A stretch of 12,376 nt of DNA from Pseudomonadota bacterium (GTDB taxonomy: Bacteria; Pseudomonadota; Alphaproteobacteria; Sphingomonadales; Sphingomonadaceae). The notes under the pieces are model-generated. The model had not been told where the DNA came from. It saw only the letters and a list, made by a program, of their open reading frames with translations, and made no database searches. Positions 1 to 7,025 of this stretch are shown here, in pieces. Made by a program: the position numbers and the translations under genes. Positions within the stretch are counted from its first letter, which is position 1. The number at the start of each line of letters is the position of its first letter. The stretch is taken from positions 1-12,376 of the forward strand of contig JAEWIL010000126.1 in the NCBI GenBank assembly GCA_023387085.1. The letters are read 5' to 3'.

Positions 1-934
1 CGCGACGGGGGGATGGCCGCACGTTCCCGAATTTCCGGGTAGCGAACTTGCAATCACCTCGAACGAGGTCTTCCATCTCGATGCGTTGCCGAAACGGATC
101 GTGATCGCCGGCGGTGGTTATATCGCCAATGAATTTGCGGGCATCTTCAATGAATTCGGCAGCAAGGTGACGATCGTCAATCGCGGCGACACGATCCTGC
201 GCGGCTATGACGAGCAGATCCGCGACCGGCTGCTGCAGATTTCGATGACCAAGGGCATCGATTTCAAATTCAACGCGCCGTTCCAGTCGATCGAAAAGAA
301 TGAGGACGGTTCGCTCACGGTCATGCTTGAGGGCTGTGAGCCCATGATCACCGATGCCGTACTCGTCGCGGCGGGGCGCGTCCCGAACACGAAGGGGCTC
401 GGCATCGAGGAGATCGGTGTCGAACTCGACGCGCACGGGGCAGTCAAGGTCGACGAAACAAGCCAGTCGTCAGTGCCGAGCATCTATGCCGTCGGCGACG
501 TCACCAACCGCATCCAGCTCACGCCGGTGGCCATCCGCGAAGGGCAGGCGTTCGCCGACAGTGTGTTCGGTGGCAAGCCAACCGTCGTCGACTATGCCAA
601 CGTCCCGAGCGCGGTGTTCAGCCATCCGCCGATCGGCGCGGTCGGAATGACCGAGGCCGAGGCGCGCAACAAGCTCGGCTCGATCCGCACCTACACCAGC
701 GATTTCCGCGCGATGAAGAACGTCCTTGCCGGCCGCAACGAGCGCGCGCTCTACAAGATGGTGGTCAACGCCGCGACCGATCAGGTTGTCGGGCTGCACA
801 TGATCGGCCCCGACGCGCCTGAAATCTTGCAGGCGGCGGCGATCGCGGTGAAGGCGGGGCTGACCAAGGCCGATTTCGATGCAACCGTCGCGCTGCACCC
901 GAGCATGGCCGAGGAACTGGTGCTGCTGAAATAA
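1..934 (+). CDS. gor: Glutathione-disulfide reductase, C-terminal part (5' end outside window)
   Basis: This is a cytosolic FAD flavoenzyme that reduces glutathione disulfide with NADPH. The frame is open from base 2 (first residues ATGGWPHVPEFPG, the end of the first FAD-binding domain), so the gene begins upstream. A TTG at 86 is not the start. Visible parts are the NADPH-binding Rossmann motif GGGYIANEFAGIF (from about 110), the two arginines of NRGDTILRGYD that in glutathione reductases hold the NADPH 2'-phosphate, the FAD motif IYAVGDVTNRIQLTPVA (from about 482), and the C-terminal dimerisation domain. That domain ends in HPSMAEE, whose His (896-898) and Glu (911-913) match the catalytic His-Glu pair. 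The redox disulfide CxxxxC lies upstream and cannot be checked. About 310 residues of an expected 450 or so are present. The two arginines favour this over lipoamide dehydrogenase or mercuric reductase. Confidence 0.95.
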   Translation, partial: ATGGWPHVPEFPGSELAITSNEVFHLDALPKRIVIAGGGYIANEFAGIFNEFGSKVTIVNRGDTILRGYDEQIRDRLLQISMTKGIDFKFNAPFQSIEKNEDGSLTVMLEGCEPMITDAVLVAAGRVPNTKGLGIEEIGVELDAHGAVKVDETSQSSVPSIYAVGDVTNRIQLTPVAIREGQAFADSVFGGKPTVVDYANVPSAVFSHPPIGAVGMTEAEARNKLGSIRTYTSDFRAMKNVLAGRNERALYKMVVNAATDQVVGLHMIGPDAPEILQAAAIAVKAGLTKADFDATVALHPSMAEELVLLK

Positions 935-949
935 GGTTTCGGCCTGCAA

Positions 950-983
950 CCCTCATGCGCTATTCTCCCGGAGAGAATGAGGG
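950..983 (+). other. Imperfect stem-loop between gor and the next gene
   Basis: ATTCTC (962-967) pairs with GAGAAT (973-978) across a 5-nt loop. The stem can continue with CCCTC (950-954) against GAGGG (979-983) if seven bases bulge out on the left. The right arm runs into the purine-rich ribosome binding site of the downstream gene. There is no T-run, so this is not a convincing terminator. A role in termination or in masking the RBS is only possible. Confidence 0.3.
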
Positions 984-991
984 AGGGGCGA

Positions 992-2008
992 ATGGCGGGC
1001 ACGGCATTGGTTACCGGAGGAAGCGGCTATATCGCGGGCTTCCTGATCCGGCAGTTGATCGACAATGGCTGGACTATCCACACGACGGTCCGCAACCTGA
1101 AACGCGAGCCGGAGGTTCGCGGCTGGCTGGGCGTCGATAACGAGCGGCTCAAATTCTTCGCCGCCGATCTGGAGCATGACGCCGGGTGGGCGGAAAGCAT
1201 CGCGGGCTGTACGCATGTCGCGCACGTCGCCTCGCCCTTTCCGCTCGGGGTGCCGAAGCATGCCGACGAGCTGGTCGTTCCGGCGCGCGAAGGGGCGCTT
1301 CGCGCATTGCGCTTCGCCCGCGCTGCGGGGATCAAACGTTTCGTCCTCACCTCGTCGATGGCGGCGATCGCTTATGGTCATGGGGATGGCGGCGGCATTT
1401 ACAGCGAAGCCGATTGGACCAATCTCGATAATCCGGGGGTCATGCCCTATCCGCGTTCGAAGACGGTTGCCGAGCGCGCCGCGCGCGACTGGGTGGCGGC
1501 CGAAGGCGGCGACATGGAATTCGCGTCGGTGAACCCGGCAGGGGTGTTCGGGCCCTTGCTCTCCGACGATCTGTCGACGTCGATCGAACTGGTGAAGCAG
1601 TTGCTGGAGGGCAAGGTGCCGATGTGCCCCGACATCGGCTTTGGCATCGTTGACGTGCGCGATGTCGCCGACCTTCACTATCGCGCGCTGACCGCGCCCG
1701 GCGTTCGCGATGAGCGCTATGTCTGCTCGGGGCCGTTCCTCAAGATGATCGACCTCGCGAACATCCTGACCGCGAACCTTGGCGACCAAGCGAAGAAGGT
1801 GCCGACGAAGAAAATGCCCGACTGGCTGCTCAAGCTGTTCGCGCTGGTACGGCCCGAACTCAAGCAACTTGTCGTCGAACTCGGCAATGTCCGTGGCGGC
1901 GACAGCCGTCACGCGATGGAAACGCTCGGCTGGACGATGCGGCCGCCCGAGGAAGCGATCCTCGCGACGGCGCATAGTCTGATCGAGCGGGGGATTGTGA
2001 AGGTCTAG
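992..2008 (+). CDS. Extended SDR / NAD-dependent epimerase family oxidoreductase (dihydroflavonol-4-reductase-like)
   Basis: This is a 338-aa soluble NAD(P)-dependent oxidoreductase of the extended short-chain dehydrogenase type. Its N-terminus carries the nucleotide-binding motif TGGSGYIAGFL (residues 8-18), followed by SSMAAIAYG with the candidate catalytic Ser (121/122) and YPRSK, which gives the Tyr153/Lys157 catalytic pair. NPAGVFGP then follows, typical of the DFR/cinnamoyl-CoA reductase/aldehyde reductase group, which reduces aldehydes and ketones with NADPH. The substrate cannot be told from sequence. I chose ATG 992 because GGGAGGGG lies just upstream; an in-frame ATG at 977 would add five residues and place that purine tract inside the gene. 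It starts 57 bp after gor on the same strand and may be cotranscribed. Its stop codon overlaps that of the convergent SDR gene. Confidence 0.85.
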   Translation: MAGTALVTGGSGYIAGFLIRQLIDNGWTIHTTVRNLKREPEVRGWLGVDNERLKFFAADLEHDAGWAESIAGCTHVAHVASPFPLGVPKHADELVVPAREGALRALRFARAAGIKRFVLTSSMAAIAYGHGDGGGIYSEADWTNLDNPGVMPYPRSKTVAERAARDWVAAEGGDMEFASVNPAGVFGPLLSDDLSTSIELVKQLLEGKVPMCPDIGFGIVDVRDVADLHYRALTAPGVRDERYVCSGPFLKMIDLANILTANLGDQAKKVPTKKMPDWLLKLFALVRPELKQLVVELGNVRGGDSRHAMETLGWTMRPPEEAILATAHSLIERGIVKV

Positions 2009-2790
2009 GCGACGGTCGGAACGATCCCGCCCTCGGCGCGGATCGCGGCGCCGTTGGTGACCGCGGCGAGCGGGCTCGCGAGATAGGTCACCATCGACCC
2101 GATTTCGTCCGCCTCGATCAGGCGGCGGATCAGCGACAGCGGGCGCAGCTCGTCGAAGAAGGCCTTCTCGCGTTCGGCTTCGGAGGCTTCGGGGTTCGAC
2201 ACCACCGAGCGGATGAAATCGACGATCCCTTCGGAGCGCGTCGGCCCGGGCATCACGGTGTTGACGGTGACGCCTGTGCCGCGCGTCTGCTCCGCCAGTC
2301 CGCGCGCAATCGCGAGCTGCGCGGTCTTGGTCGTGCCATAATGTACCATCTCGGCGGGCGGCAACAGGCCGCTTTCGCTCGCGATGAAGATCACGCGGCC
2401 CCAGTTGTTTTCGAGCATCCTGGGGAAGTAATGCCGCGACAGCCGCGCACCGCTGACGACATTGACCTCGAAGATATGGTGCCAGTCAGCGTCGCTGATC
2501 TCGGTGAAAGGCTTGGCTTCATAGATGCCGAGATTGTTGACGAGAATGTCGGTGTCGGGGACTGCGGCGATCAGCGCTTCGGCGCCTTCGGCCGTAGCGG
2601 GGTCGGCGAGGATAGCGCGGATTGTGCCCGAATTCGACAGGTCTGCCGCGGCCTCGTCCAGTTTCTGCCGGTTGCGGCCCGTGATGGCGACATCGACGCC
2701 TTCCTCGGCGAGGCGCTTCGCGATCGCGAAGCCGATGCCGGCGGTAGAGCCGGTGACGATGGCGGTTTTGCCCTTGAGTTTCAGGTCCAT
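2005..2790 (-). CDS. Classical short-chain dehydrogenase/reductase
   Basis: This is a 261-aa soluble SDR oxidoreductase, the usual length for the classical family. It shows the cofactor motif TGSTAGIG (13-20), NNLG (85-88), Asn110, Ser138 in IASES, and Tyr151/Lys155 in YGTTK, so the complete Asn-Ser-Tyr-Lys tetrad is present. TGR at 38-40, after the second strand, fits NADP(H) preference but is weak evidence. The substrate is unknown. The start is ATG at 2790-2788 (MDLKLKGK), preceded by AAGGAGA at 2803-2797 on the minus strand; a longer open frame reaching 2874 lacks family-like sequence. The gene is divergent from the LysR gene, a common layout in which the regulator controls its neighbour. 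That control is inference. Confidence 0.88.
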   Translation of the reverse strand: MDLKLKGKTAIVTGSTAGIGFAIAKRLAEEGVDVAITGRNRQKLDEAAADLSNSGTIRAILADPATAEGAEALIAAVPDTDILVNNLGIYEAKPFTEISDADWHHIFEVNVVSGARLSRHYFPRMLENNWGRVIFIASESGLLPPAEMVHYGTTKTAQLAIARGLAEQTRGTGVTVNTVMPGPTRSEGIVDFIRSVVSNPEASEAEREKAFFDELRPLSLIRRLIEADEIGSMVTYLASPLAAVTNGAAIRAEGGIVPTVA

Positions 2791-2796
2791 CGATAA

Positions 2797-2803
2797 TCTC
2801 CTT
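2797..2803 (-). promoter_or_regulatory. Ribosome binding site of the SDR gene
   Basis: AAGGAGA on the minus strand lies 6 nt before the ATG at 2790. It is a near-perfect Shine-Dalgarno sequence and decides the start in favour of 2790 over the longer frame that extends to 2874. Confidence 0.75.
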
Positions 2804-2867
2804 TCGGTCGTACCTTGTTCGATGCCCCGAAGATAGCGTTTCGCGCCATTATTGATTAGGATGCGCT

Positions 2868-2885
2868 TCATCATTTCAGTGATGA
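2868..2885. promoter_or_regulatory. Dyad in the SDR/LysR intergenic region, candidate LysR operator
   Basis: TCATCA (2868-2873) and TGATGA (2880-2885) form a perfect 6-bp inverted repeat with a 6-bp spacer, about 20 bp before the LysR start and about 78 bp before the divergent SDR start. LysR-type regulators usually bind dyads in such shared regions. The repeat does not fit the classical T-N11-A spacing exactly, so the assignment is tentative. Confidence 0.35.
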
Positions 2886-2904
2886 TCCAAAATCAGGAAT
2901 GACG

Positions 2905-3801
2905 ATGGACAACCGGTTCGGCGATATCGAGACGTTCCTGGCCGTGGCGAATGGCCGCAGCCTTGCTTCGGCCGCCAAGGCGTTGCGGCTCACGCCCTCC
3001 GCGGTCAGCCGGAGCATTGCGCGGCTGGAGCAGCGACTTGGCGTCACGCTGATGCGGCGCACAACACGTTCGCTCGCGCTGACGGCCGAAGGGCAGGCCT
3101 ATCGCGAGCGGATGAGTGTGCTGCTCGCCGATATCGCGACCGTCGAGGCAGGATTGGGGCGCGAGGGGCAGGGGCCGCGCGGGCTGCTACGCGTCAATGC
3201 CTCGCCGTCGATCGGAACTATGGGTCTGCTGCCGATCATGCCGCGCTTCACGGCGCGCTATCCCGACATCGTCGTTGACCTCGCGCTGTCGGACACGATC
3301 GTCGACCTGGTCGAGGAGCGCGCCGACATTGCGATCCGCATCGGTCCGCTGCGCGACACCAGCCTGCGCGCCAAGAAGCTGGGGCACAGCCGCATGATCC
3401 TGGTCGCAAGCCCCGATTATCTTGCGCGGCGCAGCGTGCCGCAACATCCCGACGATCTCGACGCGCACGACTGCCTGCGCTTCAGTTTTCGCCGCTCGGT
3501 CGACAGTTGGCCCTTCCGTATCGGCGGCAAGCTCGTCCACCGTCCCGTTCATGGCAGCTTCTTCGGTAATTCGGGCGAGGTCGTGCGCCAGATGGCGGTC
3601 GCGGGCGGCGGTATCGCGCGGCACGGGCGTTTTCACGTCGCGGGGGATTTGAAGGCCGGCCGGCTCGTCGAAGTCCTCCAAGATTTCAATCCCGGCGATG
3701 GCGAGGACATCCACGCGCTTTACGCGCCCGAGGACCGCGCCGCCGCGCGCATACGCGCCTTTCTCGATTTCCTCGACCAGGAGTTGGTGATTGCGGGCTA
3801 G
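2905..3801 (+). CDS. LysR-family transcriptional regulator
   Basis: This is a 298-aa DNA-binding regulator of usual LysR length. The N-terminal winged helix-turn-helix covers about residues 1-60 (AVANGRSLASAAKALRLTPS, then AVSRSIARLEQRLG and the wing RRTTRSLALTAEG). A linker helix follows, then a periplasmic-binding-like effector domain (about 88-295) with signatures such as DIAIRIGPLRDTSL, LVASPDYLARR and NSGEVVRQMAVAGGGIA. These resemble the CrgA-like subgroup that often controls neighbouring oxidoreductase genes. I chose ATG 2905 because AGGA (2895-2898) is six bases upstream; the ATG at 2899 directly abuts it. The likely target is the divergent SDR gene and its own promoter. The effector is unknown. 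The stop overlaps that of the convergent pccR gene. Confidence 0.9.
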   Translation: MDNRFGDIETFLAVANGRSLASAAKALRLTPSAVSRSIARLEQRLGVTLMRRTTRSLALTAEGQAYRERMSVLLADIATVEAGLGREGQGPRGLLRVNASPSIGTMGLLPIMPRFTARYPDIVVDLALSDTIVDLVEERADIAIRIGPLRDTSLRAKKLGHSRMILVASPDYLARRSVPQHPDDLDAHDCLRFSFRRSVDSWPFRIGGKLVHRPVHGSFFGNSGEVVRQMAVAGGGIARHGRFHVAGDLKAGRLVEVLQDFNPGDGEDIHALYAPEDRAAARIRAFLDFLDQELVIAG

Positions 3802-5207
3802 CCGATGCGGTACGGCACGACGCCGCGCCGGTCGGGATCGACGAGGATCGGGCGGTCGTTCGGCGGGAAGGCGCGCTGATCGCAATCGTCGCGCGGGCAA
3901 ATGCGGCACGATGAACCGATGCGCGTCGCGGCTTGCGGCGCGGCGACATCGACCCCGTCGGCATAGACGAAATCGCCGGCGTATTGCGCCTCGCAACCGA
4001 GCGCCACCGCATAGCGTCGGGGGCTGCGCGCATAGCTGCCCGACGGCTTCACCAGCCCCTTCGCCATCGACACATAGCGCAGACCGTCGGGTGTCTCGGC
4101 AAGCTGGAACAATATGCGGTCGGGAATCGCCGCGGCCTCGTGAACGACCCACAGCGGGCACGCGCCGCCGAAGCGCGCGAACTGCAGCCGCGTCGCGCTG
4201 TGGCGCTTGGTGATGTTGCCCGCCATGTCGACGCGGCAGAAGAACATCGGGATGCCGCGCGCGCCGGGGCGCTGGAGCGTCGAGAGGCGGTGGCACGCCT
4301 GTTCGAAGCTGACCCCATATTCAAGGCGCAGCCGGTCGATGTCGTGGCGCACCGCCCGGGCGCTGGCGCGGAACGGGCCATAGGGCATCAGCACCGCGCC
4401 AGCCGCATAATTGGCGAGGCCGATGTGCAGCAGTTGCCGCGCGGCGGCGGTACGCAGCGGCGATGCTTCGACGACCGCCGCGATCTCGTTCGCGAGCGCC
4501 AATGCGACGAGTTGGTGCGCGAGCTGGAAGCGGCGTGTCTCGGCGGGCTGCGACGGATCGATGACAAGGTGGCGCATCGTCGCGTCGAAGTCGCGCAGCG
4601 CCTGCGCCTGGTTGTACACGATCGAAATGCCGAGAGCGTCGCGCAGCCGCCTTTCGATCGTCTCGATCGCGGGCGAGGGATCGCGCCCGCGGAGCTGCCC
4701 CGCCAGCGCTTCGGCGGCGCGGTCGATGCTGTCGACATAATTGCCCGCATCGTGGAACCAGTCGCGGACCTCTTCCCACGGCAGCCGGCTGCCCTCGGCG
4801 GTGCCGCCGGTCAGCGCCTCGTCGATGATCTGGAGGCGCTGTCCGGCGCGGCGATAGGCGGCATGGAGCGCAACGAACAGGTCGGCGAGCTGCGGTTGCT
4901 GGAGGGCCGCGCGTTCGAGCTGTTCGGGCGGCAGCGGTGCGGCGGCGAACAGCGGATCGGCCGCCGCCTCGCGCAGCGCGCCCGCGCGGCGGTCGCCCGC
5001 GTCGGCCGCGACCTCGTCCCATTCGAGCGGAAACAGCTTTTGCAGGCGGTCGAGCAGCGCGGGAGTCAGCGGACGGTCGTCATGCTCGATCTGGCTGAGA
5101 TAGGAGGCGGAGATGCCGAGCTGCGCGGCGAAGTCGGCCTGCCGGATCGCGCGCGTTTCCCGAAGTTGGCGAAGTTGCCGCCCAGCGTAAAGTCGCGTTG
5201 GTGCCAT
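3798..5207 (-). CDS. pccR: Short-chain fatty acyl-CoA regulator (ScfR family, PccR/RamB-like)
   Basis: This is a 469-aa transcription factor predicted to sense short-chain acyl-CoA and control propionyl-CoA assimilation. Residues about 10-62 form an XRE-type helix-turn-helix (RQADFAAQLGISASYLSQIE). Residues about 180-310 resemble an ImmA/IrrE (M78) domain, but the HExxH zinc site reads HQLVA (231-235), so peptidase activity is unlikely. The C-terminal domain (about 335-466) carries the family hallmark SCRICPRDDCDQRAFPP with Cys434, Cys437 and Cys442. The overall layout matches PccR of Rhodobacter sphaeroides and RamB of corynebacteria. The gene is divergent from pccB, and the region between holds TTTGCAAA-type sites, which fits direct control of both genes. 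I chose ATG 5207 (MAPTRLYAGRQLRQLRE); a longer frame to 5294 would run through the operator cluster. No strong Shine-Dalgarno sequence is seen. Family assignment is firm; the symbol is inferred from context. Confidence 0.88.
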   Translation of the reverse strand: MAPTRLYAGRQLRQLRETRAIRQADFAAQLGISASYLSQIEHDDRPLTPALLDRLQKLFPLEWDEVAADAGDRRAGALREAAADPLFAAAPLPPEQLERAALQQPQLADLFVALHAAYRRAGQRLQIIDEALTGGTAEGSRLPWEEVRDWFHDAGNYVDSIDRAAEALAGQLRGRDPSPAIETIERRLRDALGISIVYNQAQALRDFDATMRHLVIDPSQPAETRRFQLAHQLVALALANEIAAVVEASPLRTAAARQLLHIGLANYAAGAVLMPYGPFRASARAVRHDIDRLRLEYGVSFEQACHRLSTLQRPGARGIPMFFCRVDMAGNITKRHSATRLQFARFGGACPLWVVHEAAAIPDRILFQLAETPDGLRYVSMAKGLVKPSGSYARSPRRYAVALGCEAQYAGDFVYADGVDVAAPQAATRIGSSCRICPRDDCDQRAFPPNDRPILVDPDRRGVVPYRIG

Positions 5208-5214
5208 CCGCGCG

Positions 5215-5243
5215 ATACTACTTTGCAAAACGGCACTTTGCAA
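5215..5243 (-). promoter_or_regulatory. Candidate pccR promoter, possibly giving a leaderless mRNA
   Basis: On the minus strand TTGCAA (5243-5238) and TAGTAT (5220-5215) are 17 bp apart, each matching four of six consensus -35/-10 bases. Transcription would start at or within a few bases of the pccR ATG at 5207, which also lacks a clear Shine-Dalgarno sequence. The elements coincide with the TTTGCAAA sites, so bound regulator would affect this promoter. Alphaproteobacterial promoters are poorly conserved, so this is tentative. Confidence 0.35.
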
Positions 5244-5266
5244 CTTTGCAAATTCGCATTTGCATC
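5220..5266. promoter_or_regulatory. Cluster of TTTGCAAA-type operators for PccR
   Basis: Two exact TTTGCAAA octamers lie at 5222-5229 and 5245-5252, a 7/8 copy (TTTGCAAC) at 5237-5244, and a weaker one (TTTGCATC) at 5259-5266. The longer word ACTTTGCA occurs at 5220, 5235 and 5243. TGCAAAT (5247-5253) and ATTTGCA (5258-5264) form a perfect 7-bp inverted repeat with a 4-bp spacer. From the literature as I recall it, R. sphaeroides PccR binds TTTGCAAA-N4-TTTGCAAA and C. glutamicum RamB binds a motif ending AACTTTGCAAA; the latter is present exactly at 5242-5252. The octamer spacing here differs from the reported N4. The cluster lies between the divergent pccR and pccB starts and probably serves both. 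Confidence 0.75.
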
Positions 5267-5315
5267 GACGCCCGCGCGCAGGCAGACGGCGCATTCGACA
5301 CTATCGGAGAGCCGC

Positions 5316-6848
5316 ATGTCCGCCAATATCGCCGAAATGGAAGCCCGCCGTGCCGCCGCCGCTCTGGGCGGGGGCCAGAAGCGCATCGACGCGCAGCATG
5401 CCAAGGGCAAGCTGACCGCGCGCGAACGGCTCGACGTATTGCTCGACGAGGGATCGTTCGAGGAGCTCGACACTTATGTCGAGCATGACTGCGTCGATTT
5501 CGGCATGCAGGACCAGAAGATTCCGGGCGACGGTGTCGTGACCGGCAGCGGCACGATCAACGGCCGCCTCGTCTATGTATTCAGCCAGGATTTCACCGTC
5601 TTCGGCGGCTCGCTGTCGAAGCGCCACGCTGAGAAGATCTGCAAAGTGATGGAAAAAGCGATGCTCGTCGGCGCGCCGATCATCGGCCTGAATGACTCGG
5701 GCGGCGCGCGCATCCAGGAAGGCGTCGCCTCGCTGGGCGGCTATGCCGACGTGTTCCAGCGCAATGTGCTTGCGAGCGGCGTGGTGCCGCAGATCTCGCT
5801 GATCATGGGGCCGTGCGCGGGCGGGGCAGTTTACAGCCCCGCGATGACCGACTTCATCTTCATGGTGAAGGACAGCAGTTACATGTTCGTCACGGGCCCC
5901 GATGTTGTCAAAACGGTGACCAACGAGGTCGTGACGCAGGAAGAACTCGGCGGCGCGATCACGCACACGACGAAAAGCTCGGTTGCCGATCTGGCGCTCG
6001 AGAACGACATCGAGGCGCTGCTCGCGGCGCGCGACTTCTTCGACTATCTGCCCGAAAACAACCGCAGTGGCGTGCCCGTGCGCCCGACCAGCGATCCCTA
6101 TGACCGCGAGGAGAAGAGCCTCGATACCCTGATCCCGCCGAATGCGAACCAGCCGTACGACATGCACGAGTTGATCCGCAAAACGGTCGACGAGGGCGAT
6201 TTCTTCGAGGTGCAGCCGGCGCACGCCGCGAACATCATCTGCGGTTTCGGGCGCATCGAGGGCCGCACCGTCGGCATCGTCGCGAACCAGCCGCTGGTGC
6301 TCGCGGGCGTGCTCGACATCAATTCGTCGAAAAAGGCCGCGCGCTTCGTACGCTTCTGCGACGCGTTCGAGATTCCGATCGTGACGTTTGTCGACGTCCC
6401 CGGCTTCCTGCCCGGCACCGCGCAGGAATATAATGGCATCATCAAGCATGGCGCGAAGCTGCTCTTCGCCTATGCCGAGGCAACGGTGCCCAAGATCACG
6501 GTCATCACGCGCAAGGCCTATGGCGGCGCCTATGACGTGATGGCGTCGAAGCATCTGCGCGGCGATTTGAACTATGCATGGCCGACCGCGGAGATCGCGG
6601 TGATGGGCGCGAAGGGCGCGGTCGAGATCATCTTCCGCAGCGACATCGGCGACCCCGAAAAGATCGCCGAACGGACGAAGGAATATGAGGACCGCTTCGC
6701 CAACCCGTTCGTCGCGGCGCAGCGCGGCTATATCGACGAGGTGATCTATCCGCACTCGACGCGGCGCCGGATCGCGCTGGGGCTAAGGAAGCTCAGGAAC
6801 AAGCAGTTGGAGAATCCCTGGAAAAAGCACGACAATATTCCGTTGTAA
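5316..6848 (+). CDS. pccB: Propionyl-CoA carboxylase, carboxyltransferase (beta) subunit
   Basis: This 510-aa subunit transfers the carboxyl group from biotin on PccA to propionyl-CoA, giving (S)-methylmalonyl-CoA (EC 6.4.1.3). It acts in the cytosol as part of an alpha6beta6-type complex. It has two crotonase-like carboxyltransferase halves. The N-terminal half carries DSGGARIQEG (from 127) and GPCAGGAVYSPAM (from 165), whose glycines form an oxyanion hole. The C-terminal half carries VDVPGFLPGTAQEYNG and RKAYGGAYDVMASKHL. Asp407 in GGAYDVM is at the position that, as I recall, sets propionyl- over acetyl-CoA preference in Streptomyces PccB (Asp422). Length is typical of PccB. The start is ATG 5316, with GGAGA five bases upstream. 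The frame stays open far upstream, antisense to pccR, which is a GC artefact. Neighbouring epimerase and mutase genes support propionyl-CoA as substrate. Confidence 0.95.
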   Translation: MSANIAEMEARRAAAALGGGQKRIDAQHAKGKLTARERLDVLLDEGSFEELDTYVEHDCVDFGMQDQKIPGDGVVTGSGTINGRLVYVFSQDFTVFGGSLSKRHAEKICKVMEKAMLVGAPIIGLNDSGGARIQEGVASLGGYADVFQRNVLASGVVPQISLIMGPCAGGAVYSPAMTDFIFMVKDSSYMFVTGPDVVKTVTNEVVTQEELGGAITHTTKSSVADLALENDIEALLAARDFFDYLPENNRSGVPVRPTSDPYDREEKSLDTLIPPNANQPYDMHELIRKTVDEGDFFEVQPAHAANIICGFGRIEGRTVGIVANQPLVLAGVLDINSSKKAARFVRFCDAFEIPIVTFVDVPGFLPGTAQEYNGIIKHGAKLLFAYAEATVPKITVITRKAYGGAYDVMASKHLRGDLNYAWPTAEIAVMGAKGAVEIIFRSDIGDPEKIAERTKEYEDRFANPFVAAQRGYIDEVIYPHSTRRRIALGLRKLRNKQLENPWKKHDNIPL

Positions 6849-6850
6849 TT

Positions 6851-6981
6851 TCCGGGTCACCCCGGACACGATCCGGGGTCCATTCTCGCGGCGCCGGAGG
6901 GATGGATGCCGGATCAAGTCTGGCACGACGAAATGGGCGGGTTGGGATGATTGTGATGCCCGGCACATCGTCGTTGCCGGG
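6851..6981. repeat. Palindromic intergenic repeat with three hairpins
   Basis: The 197-bp gap between pccB and the next gene holds three inverted repeats. They are ACCCCGGA/TCCGGGGT (6859-6866 and 6872-6879, loop 5), TGCCGGA/TCTGGCA with one mismatch (6907-6913 and 6919-6925, loop 5), and CCCGGCA/TGCCGGG (6959-6965 and 6975-6981, loop 9). The phrase combining a CCCCGGAC...GATCCGGGGT hairpin with a GGATGCCGGATCAAG hairpin resembles a repeat widely scattered in sphingomonad and other alphaproteobacterial intergenic regions. It may attenuate transcription or stabilise the pccB mRNA end. No T-run follows, so I do not call a terminator. Confidence 0.6.
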
Positions 6982-7025
6982 GTGGAGGCAAGAACGGGAT
7001 GCGGCTGGCTGCCGCGATGGTCTTG

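Noticed and set aside
953..1975. Minus-strand open frame of 340 codons opposite the extended SDR gene
   Set aside because: The plus-strand frame has clear SDR motifs; the antisense product does not resemble any protein family.
3187..4296. Minus-strand open frame spanning the ends of the LysR and pccR genes
   Set aside because: It crosses two genuine genes in another frame and is Arg-rich without domains.
3933..5315. Long + strand open frame continuous with pccB, about 461 codons upstream of its ATG
   Set aside because: It runs antisense to pccR, is rich in Arg/Ala with no family resemblance, and PccB homology and the RBS begin at 5316.
5301..6755. Minus-strand open frame of 484 codons opposite pccB
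   Set aside because: Low-complexity Arg/Ala/Asp-rich translation, fully antisense to a well-supported gene; open only because of GC-rich third positions.
6859..6879. GC hairpin after pccB as an intrinsic terminator
   Set aside because: No T-run follows and same-strand pathway genes continue downstream; recorded as part of a repeat instead.
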